Positions 1 through 7,132 of a DNA stretch of 20,084 bases are shown in pieces. Every line of letters begins with the position of its first letter. Position 1 is the first letter of the stretch. The translations under genes were made by a program, and so were the position numbers. The notes under the pieces were generated by a model that was not told the origin of the DNA, did no database searches, and worked only from the letters and a program-made list of their open reading frames with translations. Origin of the DNA: Paracoccaceae bacterium (GTDB taxonomy: Bacteria > Pseudomonadota > Alphaproteobacteria > Rhodobacterales > Rhodobacteraceae); NCBI GenBank assembly GCA_021767525.1, contig JAASTF010000025.1:1-20084 (forward strand), read 5' to 3'.

Positions 1-918
1 CATGATATTCTCGGCCACGCATTCGGCCATGTCGATGGCGTTGGGCACCGATTCCAGCCGCAACCGCCCGCCCGCATGGGGAAAACTGGCGCAATCGCCC
101 GCCGTCCAGATCGCCGGATCGCTGGTATGGCCGAATTCGTCCGCGGCGATACCGTTGTCGATTTCCAGCCCCGCCGCCTCGGCCAACCGTGTGGCGGGCG
201 CGATGCCCACACCGACGATCACGAAATCCAGCGACAGCTCGGACCCGTCGCTTAGCACCGCACCGGTCACGCGATCCTCGCCCAGCAGCCGGGTCAGGCC
301 AACGCCCTCGCGGATATCGACGCCATGCGCGCGGTGCAGATCGCGGAAATAGGCGCTGGTTTCCGGCGCGGCGACCCGTTGCAGGATACGGTCGGCCATT
401 TCCACCAGCACCACCTGCAATCCTTTGCTGGCCGCGACCGCCGCAGCCTCCAGCCCGATATACCCGCCACCGACGATCAGCACCCGCGCACCTGCGCGAA
501 ACTCGGACGCCATGCTGTCGACATCGTGCAGATCGCGCACGGTATAGACACCCGCCAGATCGCCGCCGATGGCCGCGGGCAAGCGGCGCGGCGTCGAGCC
601 GGTGGTCAGCACCAACTGGTCATAATCCAGCACCTGGTCGCCCGCGGTCACCTGCTTGGCCGCGCGATCAATCGCGGTGACAGGCTGGTTCACATGCAGG
701 TCGATCATATTCTCGGTGTAAAAGCTTTCGGGCCGCAGATACAGCCGCTCGACCTCAAGCTCGCCCAGCAGGTATTTCTTGGACAGTGGCGGGCGCTGAT
801 AGGGCGGTGCGGGCTCATCCCCGATCATGGTGATCTTGCCGTCGAACCCCAGCGCCCGCAGCTTGGCCACCAGCGACGCACCGGCCTGCCCGGCCCCTAC
901 CACAACCACATGGCTCAT
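1..918 (-). CDS. FAD/NAD(P)-dependent ferredoxin/rubredoxin reductase-like oxidoreductase (partial, 3' end beyond window)
   Basis: The 306 visible residues belong to the class I pyridine nucleotide-disulfide oxidoreductase fold, the group that moves electrons from NAD(P)H through FAD to a ferredoxin or rubredoxin. The FAD-binding Rossmann motif VGAGQAGAS is at residues 7-15. The PPYQRPPLSKKYL segment (about 38-50), typical of putidaredoxin and rubredoxin reductases, follows. The TTGSTPRRLP stretch is at about 105-114, the second NAD(P)-binding motif VGGGYIGLEAA at about 149-159, and the second FAD motif WTAGDCA at 271-277. No CxxC redox pair is seen near the first domain, which argues against a disulfide reductase. 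The ATG start is preceded by a strong AGGGGGTGGG ribosome binding site. The C-terminal dimerisation domain lies outside the window. It is divergent from the peroxiredoxin gene. The electron acceptor cannot be told from sequence. Confidence 0.93.
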   Translation of the reverse strand, partial: MSHVVVVGAGQAGASLVAKLRALGFDGKITMIGDEPAPPYQRPPLSKKYLLGELEVERLYLRPESFYTENMIDLHVNQPVTAIDRAAKQVTAGDQVLDYDQLVLTTGSTPRRLPAAIGGDLAGVYTVRDLHDVDSMASEFRAGARVLIVGGGYIGLEAAAVAASKGLQVVLVEMADRILQRVAAPETSAYFRDLHRAHGVDIREGVGLTRLLGEDRVTGAVLSDGSELSLDFVIVGVGIAPATRLAEAAGLEIDNGIAADEFGHTSDPAIWTAGDCASFPHAGGRLRLESVPNAIDMAECVAENIM

Positions 919-943
919 CGCCCACCCCCTGCAAAGAATTCCG

Positions 944-973
944 TTGGTCTTGTATCGCGGCGGAGCCTATATC
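944..973 (+). promoter_or_regulatory. Possible sigma-70-like promoter for the peroxiredoxin gene
   Basis: In the 103-bp divergent spacer there is a TTGGTC hexamer at 944-949 and TATATC at 968-973, separated by 18 bp. This resembles -35 and -10 elements read toward the peroxiredoxin. It is a visual match only; no transcript evidence can be had from sequence. Confidence 0.25.
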
Positions 974-1021
974 CACCCCTACAGGAAACGCAAACCCAAC
1001 CAAGGACGAAGGGGACACTCC

Positions 1022-1510
1022 ATGGCCATTTCCACAGGCGACAAACTGCCCGACGCAACGCTGACCATGATGGGCACTGATGGACCGCAGCAGGTGAAAC
1101 TGTCGGACAAGCTGAAAGGCCGCAAGGTCGCGATCTTTGCCGTGCCGGGCGCCTATACGCCCACCTGCCATTCGGCACACGTGCCCAGCTTTATCCGCAC
1201 CAAGGACCAGTTCGACGCAAAAGGCGTGGACGAGATCATCTGCATCTCGGTCAACGATCCTTTCGTGATGGGCGCCTGGGGCAAGGACACCGGCGCCTCT
1301 GATGCGGGCATCACAATGCTGGGCGATCCGGCCAGCGAATTCACCAAGGCGATCGGCATGGATTTCGACGCGCCGCCCGCCGGTCTAATGGCCCGGTCGC
1401 AGCGCTACGCCATGCTGGTCGAGGATGGCGTGGTCAAGATCCTGAACGTCGAAGGCAGCCCCGGCACCTGCGAAACCTCGGCCGGCGAGGCGCTGCTGGA
1501 CGCCATGTAA
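1022..1510 (+). CDS. Peroxiredoxin, Prx5 type (AhpC/TSA superfamily)
   Basis: This 162-residue cytoplasmic protein is a thiol peroxidase of the Prx5 group, which reduces hydrogen peroxide and alkyl hydroperoxides. The active-site motif PGAYTPTC is at residues 42-49, with C49 as the peroxidatic cysteine. The length is normal for the family. A second cysteine, C150, lies in a C-terminal segment (VEGSPGTCETS) at the place where human PRDX5 carries its resolving cysteine, so an atypical 2-Cys mechanism is possible. A third cysteine near residue 75 lies in a beta strand. The protein is not fused to glutaredoxin, unlike some bacterial homologues. The ATG at 1022 follows an AAGG/GGGGA ribosome binding site. 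The longer reading frame upstream lacks such a site and overlaps the divergent promoter region, so it was not used. Confidence 0.95.
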   Translation: MAISTGDKLPDATLTMMGTDGPQQVKLSDKLKGRKVAIFAVPGAYTPTCHSAHVPSFIRTKDQFDAKGVDEIICISVNDPFVMGAWGKDTGASDAGITMLGDPASEFTKAIGMDFDAPPAGLMARSQRYAMLVEDGVVKILNVEGSPGTCETSAGEALLDAM

Positions 1511-1524
1511 CGCCCGCACGGGGG

Positions 1525-1545
1525 GCGGGTGGCCTTGACACCCGC
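1525..1545 (+). terminator. GC-rich hairpin after the peroxiredoxin gene (weak terminator candidate)
   Basis: GCGGGTG at 1525-1531 pairs perfectly with CACCCGC at 1539-1545 around a 7-nt loop, 14 bp after the peroxiredoxin stop. There is no T-tract after it, so it may only attenuate transcription or stabilise the 3' end. Confidence 0.3.
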
Positions 1546-1590
1546 GCCGCCCCCCGCGAACCATGCGCCCAGCATCATGGGAGCATGGGA

Positions 1591-3561
1591 ATGACGCTGC
1601 AAAACGGTATCTGGACACCGTCCGAAACCTTCGCCAATGCCAGCACGATGGCGGCCTATATGCGTTGGCTGGCCAGCGCGCGAGGGCTTGATTTCCCCGA
1701 TTACGACGCGCTGTGGCAGTGGTCGATCGATCAACCCGATGCCTTCTGGCGCTCGATCTGGGACTATCACGGCCTGACTTCGCCCACCCCTTTCGACAAG
1801 GCCCTGGCCAAGGATGGCATGCCGGGCGCGGTGTGGTTTCCGGGTGCCACGCTGAACTATGTCGACCAGGTGCTGCGCCACGTGCGCCCGGGCCACCCGG
1901 CCATCCACCACGAGGCCGAGGATGGCACCCTGACCACCCTGACATGGGACGGATTGCGGGACCGCGTCGGCGCGCTGGCCGCCAGCCTGCGCGGCATGGG
2001 GATCGAAACAGGCGACCGCGTTGTGGGCTATCTGCCCAACACGCCCGAAACGATCATCGCCTTCCTGGCCTGCGCGTCCATCGGGGCCACCTGGTCACTT
2101 TGCGCCACCGATATGGGCGCGCCGACGGTTCTGGAACGGTTCGACCAGATCGCGCCCAAGGCGATCTTTACCGTCTCGGGCTATGACTTCACCGGCACAT
2201 GGCGCGACCGCACGGCCGAGGTGCAGGCCCTGATCGACGGGCTTCCGACGCTGGAACACTGGATCACGCTGGACGCGGCGGCGGGCGTGGACCCGCGCCA
2301 CACCACGCGGCACGATTGGGCCGATCTGCTGGCACAGCCGGCCGAGTTGACTCCCGAAAAACTGCCCTTCGATCATCCGCTATGGGTGGTCTATTCCTCG
2401 GGAACCACCGGCAGCCCGAAACCCATCGTGCACGGTCACGGTGGCATCGTGCTGGAGCACCTGGTGCTGCAAGGGCTGCACGGCAACCTTGGCCCGGACG
2501 AGACATTCAGCTGGTTCACCTCGACCGGTTGGATCATGTGGAACGCGCAGGTCGCGGGCCTGTTGACCGGCGCCACCATCGCCCTGGCCGAGGGCAACCC
2601 CAACTACCCCGACGCGGGCCGCCTGTGGCGCTTCATCGAGCGCACCGGCACCACGTCATTCGGCGCGGGCGCGGCCTATTTCATCGGCTGCATGAAGGCG
2701 GGCGTGAAACCGCGCGAGGTGGCAAAACTCGACACACTGCGCGCCGTCGGCTCGACCGGCTCGCCCCTGCCGCCCGAGGCGTATGACTGGATCTGGGCCG
2801 AGTTGGGCGAAGATATCTGGCTGGCCCCCATCGCCGGCGGCACCGATTTCGCCGGTGCCTTTCTGGCCGGCAACGCCATGCTGCCCGTGCGCGTGGGCGA
2901 AATGCAGTGCCGCGCGCTGGGGGCGGCGGTGCAGGCCTTCGACGATGACGGCAACGCGCTGATCGACGAAGTGGGCGAATTGGTCTGCACGGTGCCGATG
3001 CCGTCGATGCCGCTCTATTTCTGGGGCGACGAGGGCGACGAACGCTATAAATCCAGCTATTTCGAACACTATCCCGGCGTCTGGCGGCACGGAGACTGGG
3101 TGAAAATCACCGCGCAGGGCGGCGCGATCATCTATGGCCGGTCCGATGCCACAATCAACCGTCACGGCATCCGCATGGGGACGGCCGACATCTACCGCGT
3201 GGTCGAAGACCGCGACACGGTCGCCGACAGCCTGGTGGTCGACCTGGAATACCTGGGCCGCGAAAGCTGCATGATCTTGTTTCTGAAACTGGTCGACGGC
3301 GCGACCCTTACCGACGATCTGCGCGCCCAGATCGTGGCCGACCTGAAATCCCGCGCCTCGCCCCGCCACGTGCCCGACAGGATCGAGGTGGCGCCCGACA
3401 TCCCCTACACGCTGACCGGCAAAAAGATGGAGGTGCCGATCAAGAAACGCCTTCTTGGTCAGCCGATGGACAAGGTCGCCACCCCCGACGCGATGGCCAA
3501 TCCCGGCTGCCTGGACTGGTATGAAAGCTATGCCACCAATTATCTGAGCGTGGCGGGCTAA
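1591..3561 (+). CDS. aacS: Acetoacetyl-CoA synthetase (acetoacetate-CoA ligase)
   Basis: This 656-residue enzyme of the acyl-adenylate-forming superfamily activates acetoacetate to acetoacetyl-CoA with ATP and CoA, feeding ketone bodies or polyhydroxybutyrate breakdown products into central metabolism. An ACAS-type N-terminal segment (YDALWQWSIDQPDAFWRSIW) covers residues 38-57. The ATP/phosphate loop YSSGTTGSPKP is at 268-278. The HGDWVKI and GRSDATINRHGIRMG core motifs lie in the C-terminal third. The catalytic lysine region TGKKMEVP carries K611. The GRSDATINRHGIRMGTADIY variant and the length match acetoacetyl-CoA synthetase better than acetyl-CoA synthetase. ATG 1591 sits 7 nt after GGGAG (1579-1583). 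ATG 1585 is in frame but only 1 nt from that site and would add two residues. The 3' end is 7 bp from the convergent regulator gene. Confidence 0.93.
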   Translation: MTLQNGIWTPSETFANASTMAAYMRWLASARGLDFPDYDALWQWSIDQPDAFWRSIWDYHGLTSPTPFDKALAKDGMPGAVWFPGATLNYVDQVLRHVRPGHPAIHHEAEDGTLTTLTWDGLRDRVGALAASLRGMGIETGDRVVGYLPNTPETIIAFLACASIGATWSLCATDMGAPTVLERFDQIAPKAIFTVSGYDFTGTWRDRTAEVQALIDGLPTLEHWITLDAAAGVDPRHTTRHDWADLLAQPAELTPEKLPFDHPLWVVYSSGTTGSPKPIVHGHGGIVLEHLVLQGLHGNLGPDETFSWFTSTGWIMWNAQVAGLLTGATIALAEGNPNYPDAGRLWRFIERTGTTSFGAGAAYFIGCMKAGVKPREVAKLDTLRAVGSTGSPLPPEAYDWIWAELGEDIWLAPIAGGTDFAGAFLAGNAMLPVRVGEMQCRALGAAVQAFDDDGNALIDEVGELVCTVPMPSMPLYFWGDEGDERYKSSYFEHYPGVWRHGDWVKITAQGGAIIYGRSDATINRHGIRMGTADIYRVVEDRDTVADSLVVDLEYLGRESCMILFLKLVDGATLTDDLRAQIVADLKSRASPRHVPDRIEVAPDIPYTLTGKKMEVPIKKRLLGQPMDKVATPDAMANPGCLDWYESYATNYLSVAG

Positions 3562-3568
3562 GCCGCGA

Positions 3569-4297
3569 TTAGATCAGCGGGCGCACACCGTTTCGCGGCA
3601 ATTCCAACGGCGAAATCTGTTCCAACCGCTCGAAATCGTGAATCGCCAGGCTGCCGTCGCTCAGCGACAGCAACTGGTTATCGCGCATCTTCATCAGCGT
3701 CTTGTTGGTGTGCACCAGGGACAGACCGACGGCGTCGGCCAGATCCTGCTGGCGAAACGGAAACGGGCAGCGATTGCCCTCGGTCAGGTGCAGGCGTTCG
3801 CAACGGTGGAAAAAGCGCAGCAGCCCCCATGAAATCCGCTCGACCGCCGACATCTGCCCCACCGAGGCCAGCGCCTCGCCCATGAAATGCTCTTCCACGG
3901 CGGCGATCCATGTCAGGTCATAGGCCTGTTCGGGGCTGTCCTTGAACAGCAACCACAGCTCGTCGCGGTCGAACACGCACAGCTTCATCGCGGTCGTTGC
4001 TTTGACCGAATGGGTCATCTGCTTCATCACACCGGCCTGCAACCCAAGGAAATCTCCTGGCAGAACAAAGTTCAGAACCTGCCGATTCCCGTTCTCCAAC
4101 AGCTTGTAGCGCACCCCCATACCTTCGAGGGCGGTGAACAATTGCGGGCTTCGCGTGCCTTCCGCCAACAGCGGCATTCCAGCATCGACAATAATCTCAC
4201 CATGCTTGAAACGCTGTAAGAATTTCAGCTCATTTTCGCTAACATCCTCGAAACATGGAAGTTTTCTAAGCGGGCATCGTGTGCAATCCGTCGTCAT
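3569..4297 (-). CDS. Crp/Fnr-family transcriptional regulator with N-terminal cysteine cluster
   Basis: This 242-residue protein has the two-domain Crp/Fnr plan: an N-terminal cupin-like sensor domain (roughly residues 15-145) with the LNFVLPGDFLGL roll, then a winged helix-turn-helix (about 165-225) containing FRQQDLADAVGLSLVHTNKT. Cysteines C5, C8 and C15 form a CxxC-x6-C cluster, and a fourth, C107, lies where E. coli FNR has its internal cluster ligand. An oxygen- or redox-sensitive Fe-S cluster is therefore conceivable, but the spacing is not the classical FNR or FnrL one. The recognition helix also lacks the FNR E-x-x-S-R pattern, so the DNA target probably differs. ATG 4297 follows AAGG at good spacing. 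A GTG at 4312 would add five residues but has poor ribosome binding. It is convergent with the synthetase gene and divergent from the histidine kinase gene. Confidence 0.9.
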   Translation of the reverse strand: MTTDCTRCPLRKLPCFEDVSENELKFLQRFKHGEIIVDAGMPLLAEGTRSPQLFTALEGMGVRYKLLENGNRQVLNFVLPGDFLGLQAGVMKQMTHSVKATTAMKLCVFDRDELWLLFKDSPEQAYDLTWIAAVEEHFMGEALASVGQMSAVERISWGLLRFFHRCERLHLTEGNRCPFPFRQQDLADAVGLSLVHTNKTLMKMRDNQLLSLSDGSLAIHDFERLEQISPLELPRNGVRPLI

Positions 4298-4324
4298 ATT
4301 ACCTTGCGTCACCTATGTCATGGT

Positions 4325-4341
4325 TTAATGCGTAAGATTAA
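4325..4341. promoter_or_regulatory. AT-rich dyad, possible operator
   Basis: TTAAT at 4325-4329 and ATTAA at 4337-4341 form a 5+5 dyad around 7 bp in an AT-rich patch just upstream of the Crp/Fnr gene. It does not match the FNR box (TTGAT-N4-ATCAA) or the CtrA box (TTAA-N7-TTAA). A near-palindromic AACCCTAGGTT follows directly (4341-4351). Autoregulation by the adjacent regulator is an inference. Confidence 0.3.
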
Positions 4342-4527
4342 CCCTAGGTTCATCATTAGGGAGAACAAGGCCCGACATGTCACGACTCTCGGGCGCCTGA
4401 CGTCACGCAGGACGTGCTAACAGCCTGGCCGAGGGTGGCCTTTCGCGCCAATTCCTGCCGGCCAATTCGCCGTTGCCTGATCCTGCGCGACAGCCAAAAG
4501 GCCGCGGCGACGCGGTAAACGCAAGGA

Positions 4528-4562
4528 AAGCCCCCGCTTTGGACGAGCTTGGACGGGGGTTT
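4528..4562 (+). promoter_or_regulatory. Hairpin that covers the kinase ribosome binding site
   Basis: CCCCCG at 4531-4536 pairs with CGGGGG at 4554-4559. The stem extends by a G-U and two A-U pairs to 4528-4530 and 4560-4562, giving 9 pairs around a 17-nt loop. The GGGGG is the best ribosome binding site for ATG 4566 (6-nt spacing), so the fold would hide it. Formation in the mRNA is inferred; the complementarity is directly visible. Confidence 0.4.
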
Positions 4563-4565
4563 CGG

Positions 4566-5606
4566 ATGGGCCGGAAAACGATGATAGACGACCCCACGGA
4601 AAAAACGGCACAGCACGCGCCGGTTTATTGGGACCTCGAAGCAAAGAAGCTGGGACTCCAGCTTGCGAATGTGGGCCTGGGTAGCATTGATTTTCTGGCC
4701 GACACCATCGTGCTGGACCAGATGGCCGCCGATATACTGGGCCTGCCCGCCAACCGCGAGATGCCGCGCGCCGCCGCGCATGACCGCATCCATCCCGAAG
4801 ACCGCCCATCGGTGGATCACGAAATCACCAAGCTGCAAGACCCCAAACAGTCGGATTTCTTCGAGATCGTCCACCGGCTGGCCGGGCCCGACAGCAATGC
4901 GCGCTGGGTCAAAATCCGCAAGCTGGGCCGCTTTGAAACTGTGAACGGCACCAAGCGGCTGGCCACAGGGTATGTGGCGATCCAGGACATAACAACCGAG
5001 CGCCGCGCCCAGCGCATGTCCGAGCTGCTGGCGCAGGAATACCGCCATCGGGCCAAGAACATCGTCACGATGATGGGCGTGATTTCGCGCGTCATCATGG
5101 CAACCGGCAAACCCGAAAACTTCATCGACCGGCTGATGCCACGGCTCAGCCTTTTGGCACAGAACCAGGATAACGAAGGCCACGCATCCGGCGACCTGGA
5201 AGAAACCATTCGCACCTGTATCGCGCCATTCCGCGCCGGCAAGCCGGCGCAGTCTCTGGATATCTCGGGCCCGCGGATCAAGCTGTCGAACGACCAGGCG
5301 CAAACCTTCATGCTGCTGATCAACGAGCTGGGCACCAACGCCATGAAACATGGCGCCTGGGCCAGCCAGTCGGGCGCCGTGACCGTAAACTGGGATATCG
5401 CCGATGATGAAACGCTGCACTTCCGCTGGATCGAAAGCGGCGGCCAAGACGTTCAGGCCCCTGAAAGCGTCGGCTTCGGCAGCAAGATTTTGGGCGAATA
5501 CACGCAGATCATGTTGGGCGGCGAGGTCGATATCACCTATCAACCCACCGGGTTGGCATATCGGGTCGCCTTTCCGCTGGGCGCGCGCGACGATGCCACG
5601 CCCTAG
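4566..5606 (+). CDS. PAS domain-containing HWE-family sensor histidine kinase (soluble)
   Basis: This 346-residue cytoplasmic sensor kinase has no membrane segment. A PAS domain covers roughly residues 25-150, ending in the PAC-like RLATGYVAIQDITTERRAQ. The H-box EYRHRAKN follows, with H161 the likely phosphorylated histidine. The N-box ELGTNAMKHGAW contains N258. The W-x-E (W288, E290) and GFGSKIL motifs complete the HWE-type ATPase domain. Such kinases in alphaproteobacteria often take part in light, redox or general stress signalling. No response regulator lies next to it in the window, so it is an orphan. ATG 4566 is chosen for GGGGG at 6-nt spacing; ATG 4581 and a TTG at 4473 are alternatives. 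Its TAG stop overlaps the stop of the convergent dehydratase gene within one CTAG. The signal sensed by the PAS domain is unknown. Confidence 0.88.
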   Translation: MGRKTMIDDPTEKTAQHAPVYWDLEAKKLGLQLANVGLGSIDFLADTIVLDQMAADILGLPANREMPRAAAHDRIHPEDRPSVDHEITKLQDPKQSDFFEIVHRLAGPDSNARWVKIRKLGRFETVNGTKRLATGYVAIQDITTERRAQRMSELLAQEYRHRAKNIVTMMGVISRVIMATGKPENFIDRLMPRLSLLAQNQDNEGHASGDLEETIRTCIAPFRAGKPAQSLDISGPRIKLSNDQAQTFMLLINELGTNAMKHGAWASQSGAVTVNWDIADDETLHFRWIESGGQDVQAPESVGFGSKILGEYTQIMLGGEVDITYQPTGLAYRVAFPLGARDDATP

Positions 5607-5899
5607 CCCGCGATCTGGTCCATCTTGCGTGCCAGTTTCACATCCAGCGACGACAGCCCGTCCACATCATGCGTGGTCAGCGTGACATTGACGGTCTTGT
5701 AAACATTGGACCATTCCGGGTGGTGATCCCATTTCTCGGCCCAGATGGCCGCGCGCGTCATGAAACCGAAGGCCGTCACGAAATCGTCGAACACGAATTC
5801 CTTGGAAATCGAATCCCGGCCCTCGTCCAGGGACCAGCCATTTTCCAAAAGCGGCTCCAGCATCGTCTTGCGGCCCGTGTCGCTTAGCTTTTCGGTCAT
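5603..5899 (-). CDS. phhB: Pterin-4a-carbinolamine dehydratase (4a-hydroxytetrahydrobiopterin dehydratase)
   Basis: This 98-residue protein is the PCD/DCoH enzyme that dehydrates 4a-hydroxytetrahydropterin, the product formed by aromatic amino acid hydroxylases, so that the pterin cofactor can be recycled. The signature EKWDHHPEWSNVYKTV is at residues 55-70. H59 and H60, with H77 further on, correspond to the three catalytic histidines of the family. The length is the usual one. Its ATG overlaps the TGA of the upstream acyltransferase gene (TCAT at 5896-5899 on the plus strand), so translation is probably coupled. No phenylalanine hydroxylase is in the window. The stop codon shares CTAG with the convergent kinase. 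Confidence 0.95.
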   Translation of the reverse strand: MTEKLSDTGRKTMLEPLLENGWSLDEGRDSISKEFVFDDFVTAFGFMTRAAIWAEKWDHHPEWSNVYKTVNVTLTTHDVDGLSSLDVKLARKMDQIAG

Positions 5900-7083
5900 T
5901 CCTGTTCCTTCTCTTCCGTTTTTCGAAAGGGGCCGTAATCCGTCAGGATCTCGACCTCTTCATCCACCGCGTCGCGTTCTGCGCGCAGGAATTGCGCCAC
6001 CGCGTTGGCAAACCCTGGATCCGCGATCCAGTGCAACGAGTGCACATGCCGCGGCAGATACCCCCGGGCGATCTTATGCTCGCCCTGCGCGCCCGCCTCG
6101 ACCCGGGCCAACCCATGCGCGATGGCATAGTCCATCGCCTGATAGTAACAGCACTCGAAATGCAGGCAGGGGTGATCCTCGATACAGCCCCAATACCGGC
6201 CAAAAAGCGCCGTCCGCCCGATGAAATTCAGCGCCCCCGCCACCGGCCGCCCATCGCGCATCGCCAGGATCAACAGCACATCGTCCCGCATGGTTTCATG
6301 CACGATGTCGAAAAATTCACGTGTCAGATAGGGCCTCCCCCATTTGCGCGCGCCGGTATCCTGGTAAAAGGCCCAAAAGGCATCCCAATGATCGGGCTGG
6401 ATGTCATCGCCTGTCAGCTGCACGATCTTCCCGCCGAAATCTTGCGCGCGCTGACGTTCCTTGCGGATATTCTTGCGCTTGCGCGAACTCAGCGCGGCAA
6501 GGAAATCGTCGAAACGGCCATAGCCCGCGTTTTCCCAATGATACTGGCTGCCGCTTCGCGCCATCAGGCCCAAACGTTCGCCCATCCGCGCCTCGGCCCC
6601 GGTGCAAAAGGTGGCATGAAGTGAAGATATGCCATTCTTTGCCGCGATCTGCGTGGCACCTTGCACCAGCGCGGACATGCCGGTTTCTTCAAATCCTGGT
6701 CGGGTCAGAAAGCGGCGGCCAGTCACGGGTGTAAAGGGGGCTGCGATCTGAAACTTGGGGTAATAGCGCCCCCCCGCCCGTTCATAGGCATGGGCCCAGG
6801 AATGGTCGAAGATATACTCGCCCTGGCTGTGCGATTTCAGGTATAGCGGCGCACATGCGATCAACTGCCCTTCGGCCCGCGCCAGCAGGTAATGCGGCGC
6901 CCAGCCGCTGCCTGCACCCACCGATCCGCTGTCTTCCAGCGCCTTAAGAAAGCGGTACGTCGTAAACGGATCTTCGGGCCGGCCGCCATCTGCCGCCTCG
7001 GGGCAGGCACAGCCATCCCAATCGGCGGGGGCAACCGCCGAAAGGCTTTGAACGATCTCGATATCCACCTGGGTTTCGGTCAT
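5896..7083 (-). CDS. FemAB/GNAT-like acyltransferase, DUF482 family
   Basis: This 395-residue protein matches the DUF482 (FemAB-like) family, whose members carry a GNAT-type acyl or aminoacyl transferase fold; the substrate is not established. Recognisable family segments are YIFDHSWAHAYERAGG near residues 110-130, SSRKRKNIRKERQRA in the middle and FGRYWGCIEDHPCLHFECCYY in the C-terminal half, followed by ARGYLPRHVHSLHWI. There is no signal peptide or membrane helix, so it is cytoplasmic. ATG 7083 is taken because the longer frame runs into the end of the phosphodiesterase gene. Its ribosome binding site is weak (a GAGG lies about 17 nt upstream), so it may depend on upstream translation. It is the third gene of the four-gene operon. 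Confidence 0.85.
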   Translation of the reverse strand: MTETQVDIEIVQSLSAVAPADWDGCACPEAADGGRPEDPFTTYRFLKALEDSGSVGAGSGWAPHYLLARAEGQLIACAPLYLKSHSQGEYIFDHSWAHAYERAGGRYYPKFQIAAPFTPVTGRRFLTRPGFEETGMSALVQGATQIAAKNGISSLHATFCTGAEARMGERLGLMARSGSQYHWENAGYGRFDDFLAALSSRKRKNIRKERQRAQDFGGKIVQLTGDDIQPDHWDAFWAFYQDTGARKWGRPYLTREFFDIVHETMRDDVLLILAMRDGRPVAGALNFIGRTALFGRYWGCIEDHPCLHFECCYYQAMDYAIAHGLARVEAGAQGEHKIARGYLPRHVHSLHWIADPGFANAVAQFLRAERDAVDEEVEILTDYGPFRKTEEKEQE

Positions 7084-7132
7084 GTCGCGGCTCTGTTCCA
7101 CCTCGCGTAACTTGGTGCCGGGCCGCGCGCCT

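Noticed and set aside
4325..4341. CtrA or FNR box at the AT-rich dyad
   Set aside because: Spacing between the TTAA units is 9 bp rather than 7 for CtrA, and the FNR core TTGAT-N4-ATCAA is absent.
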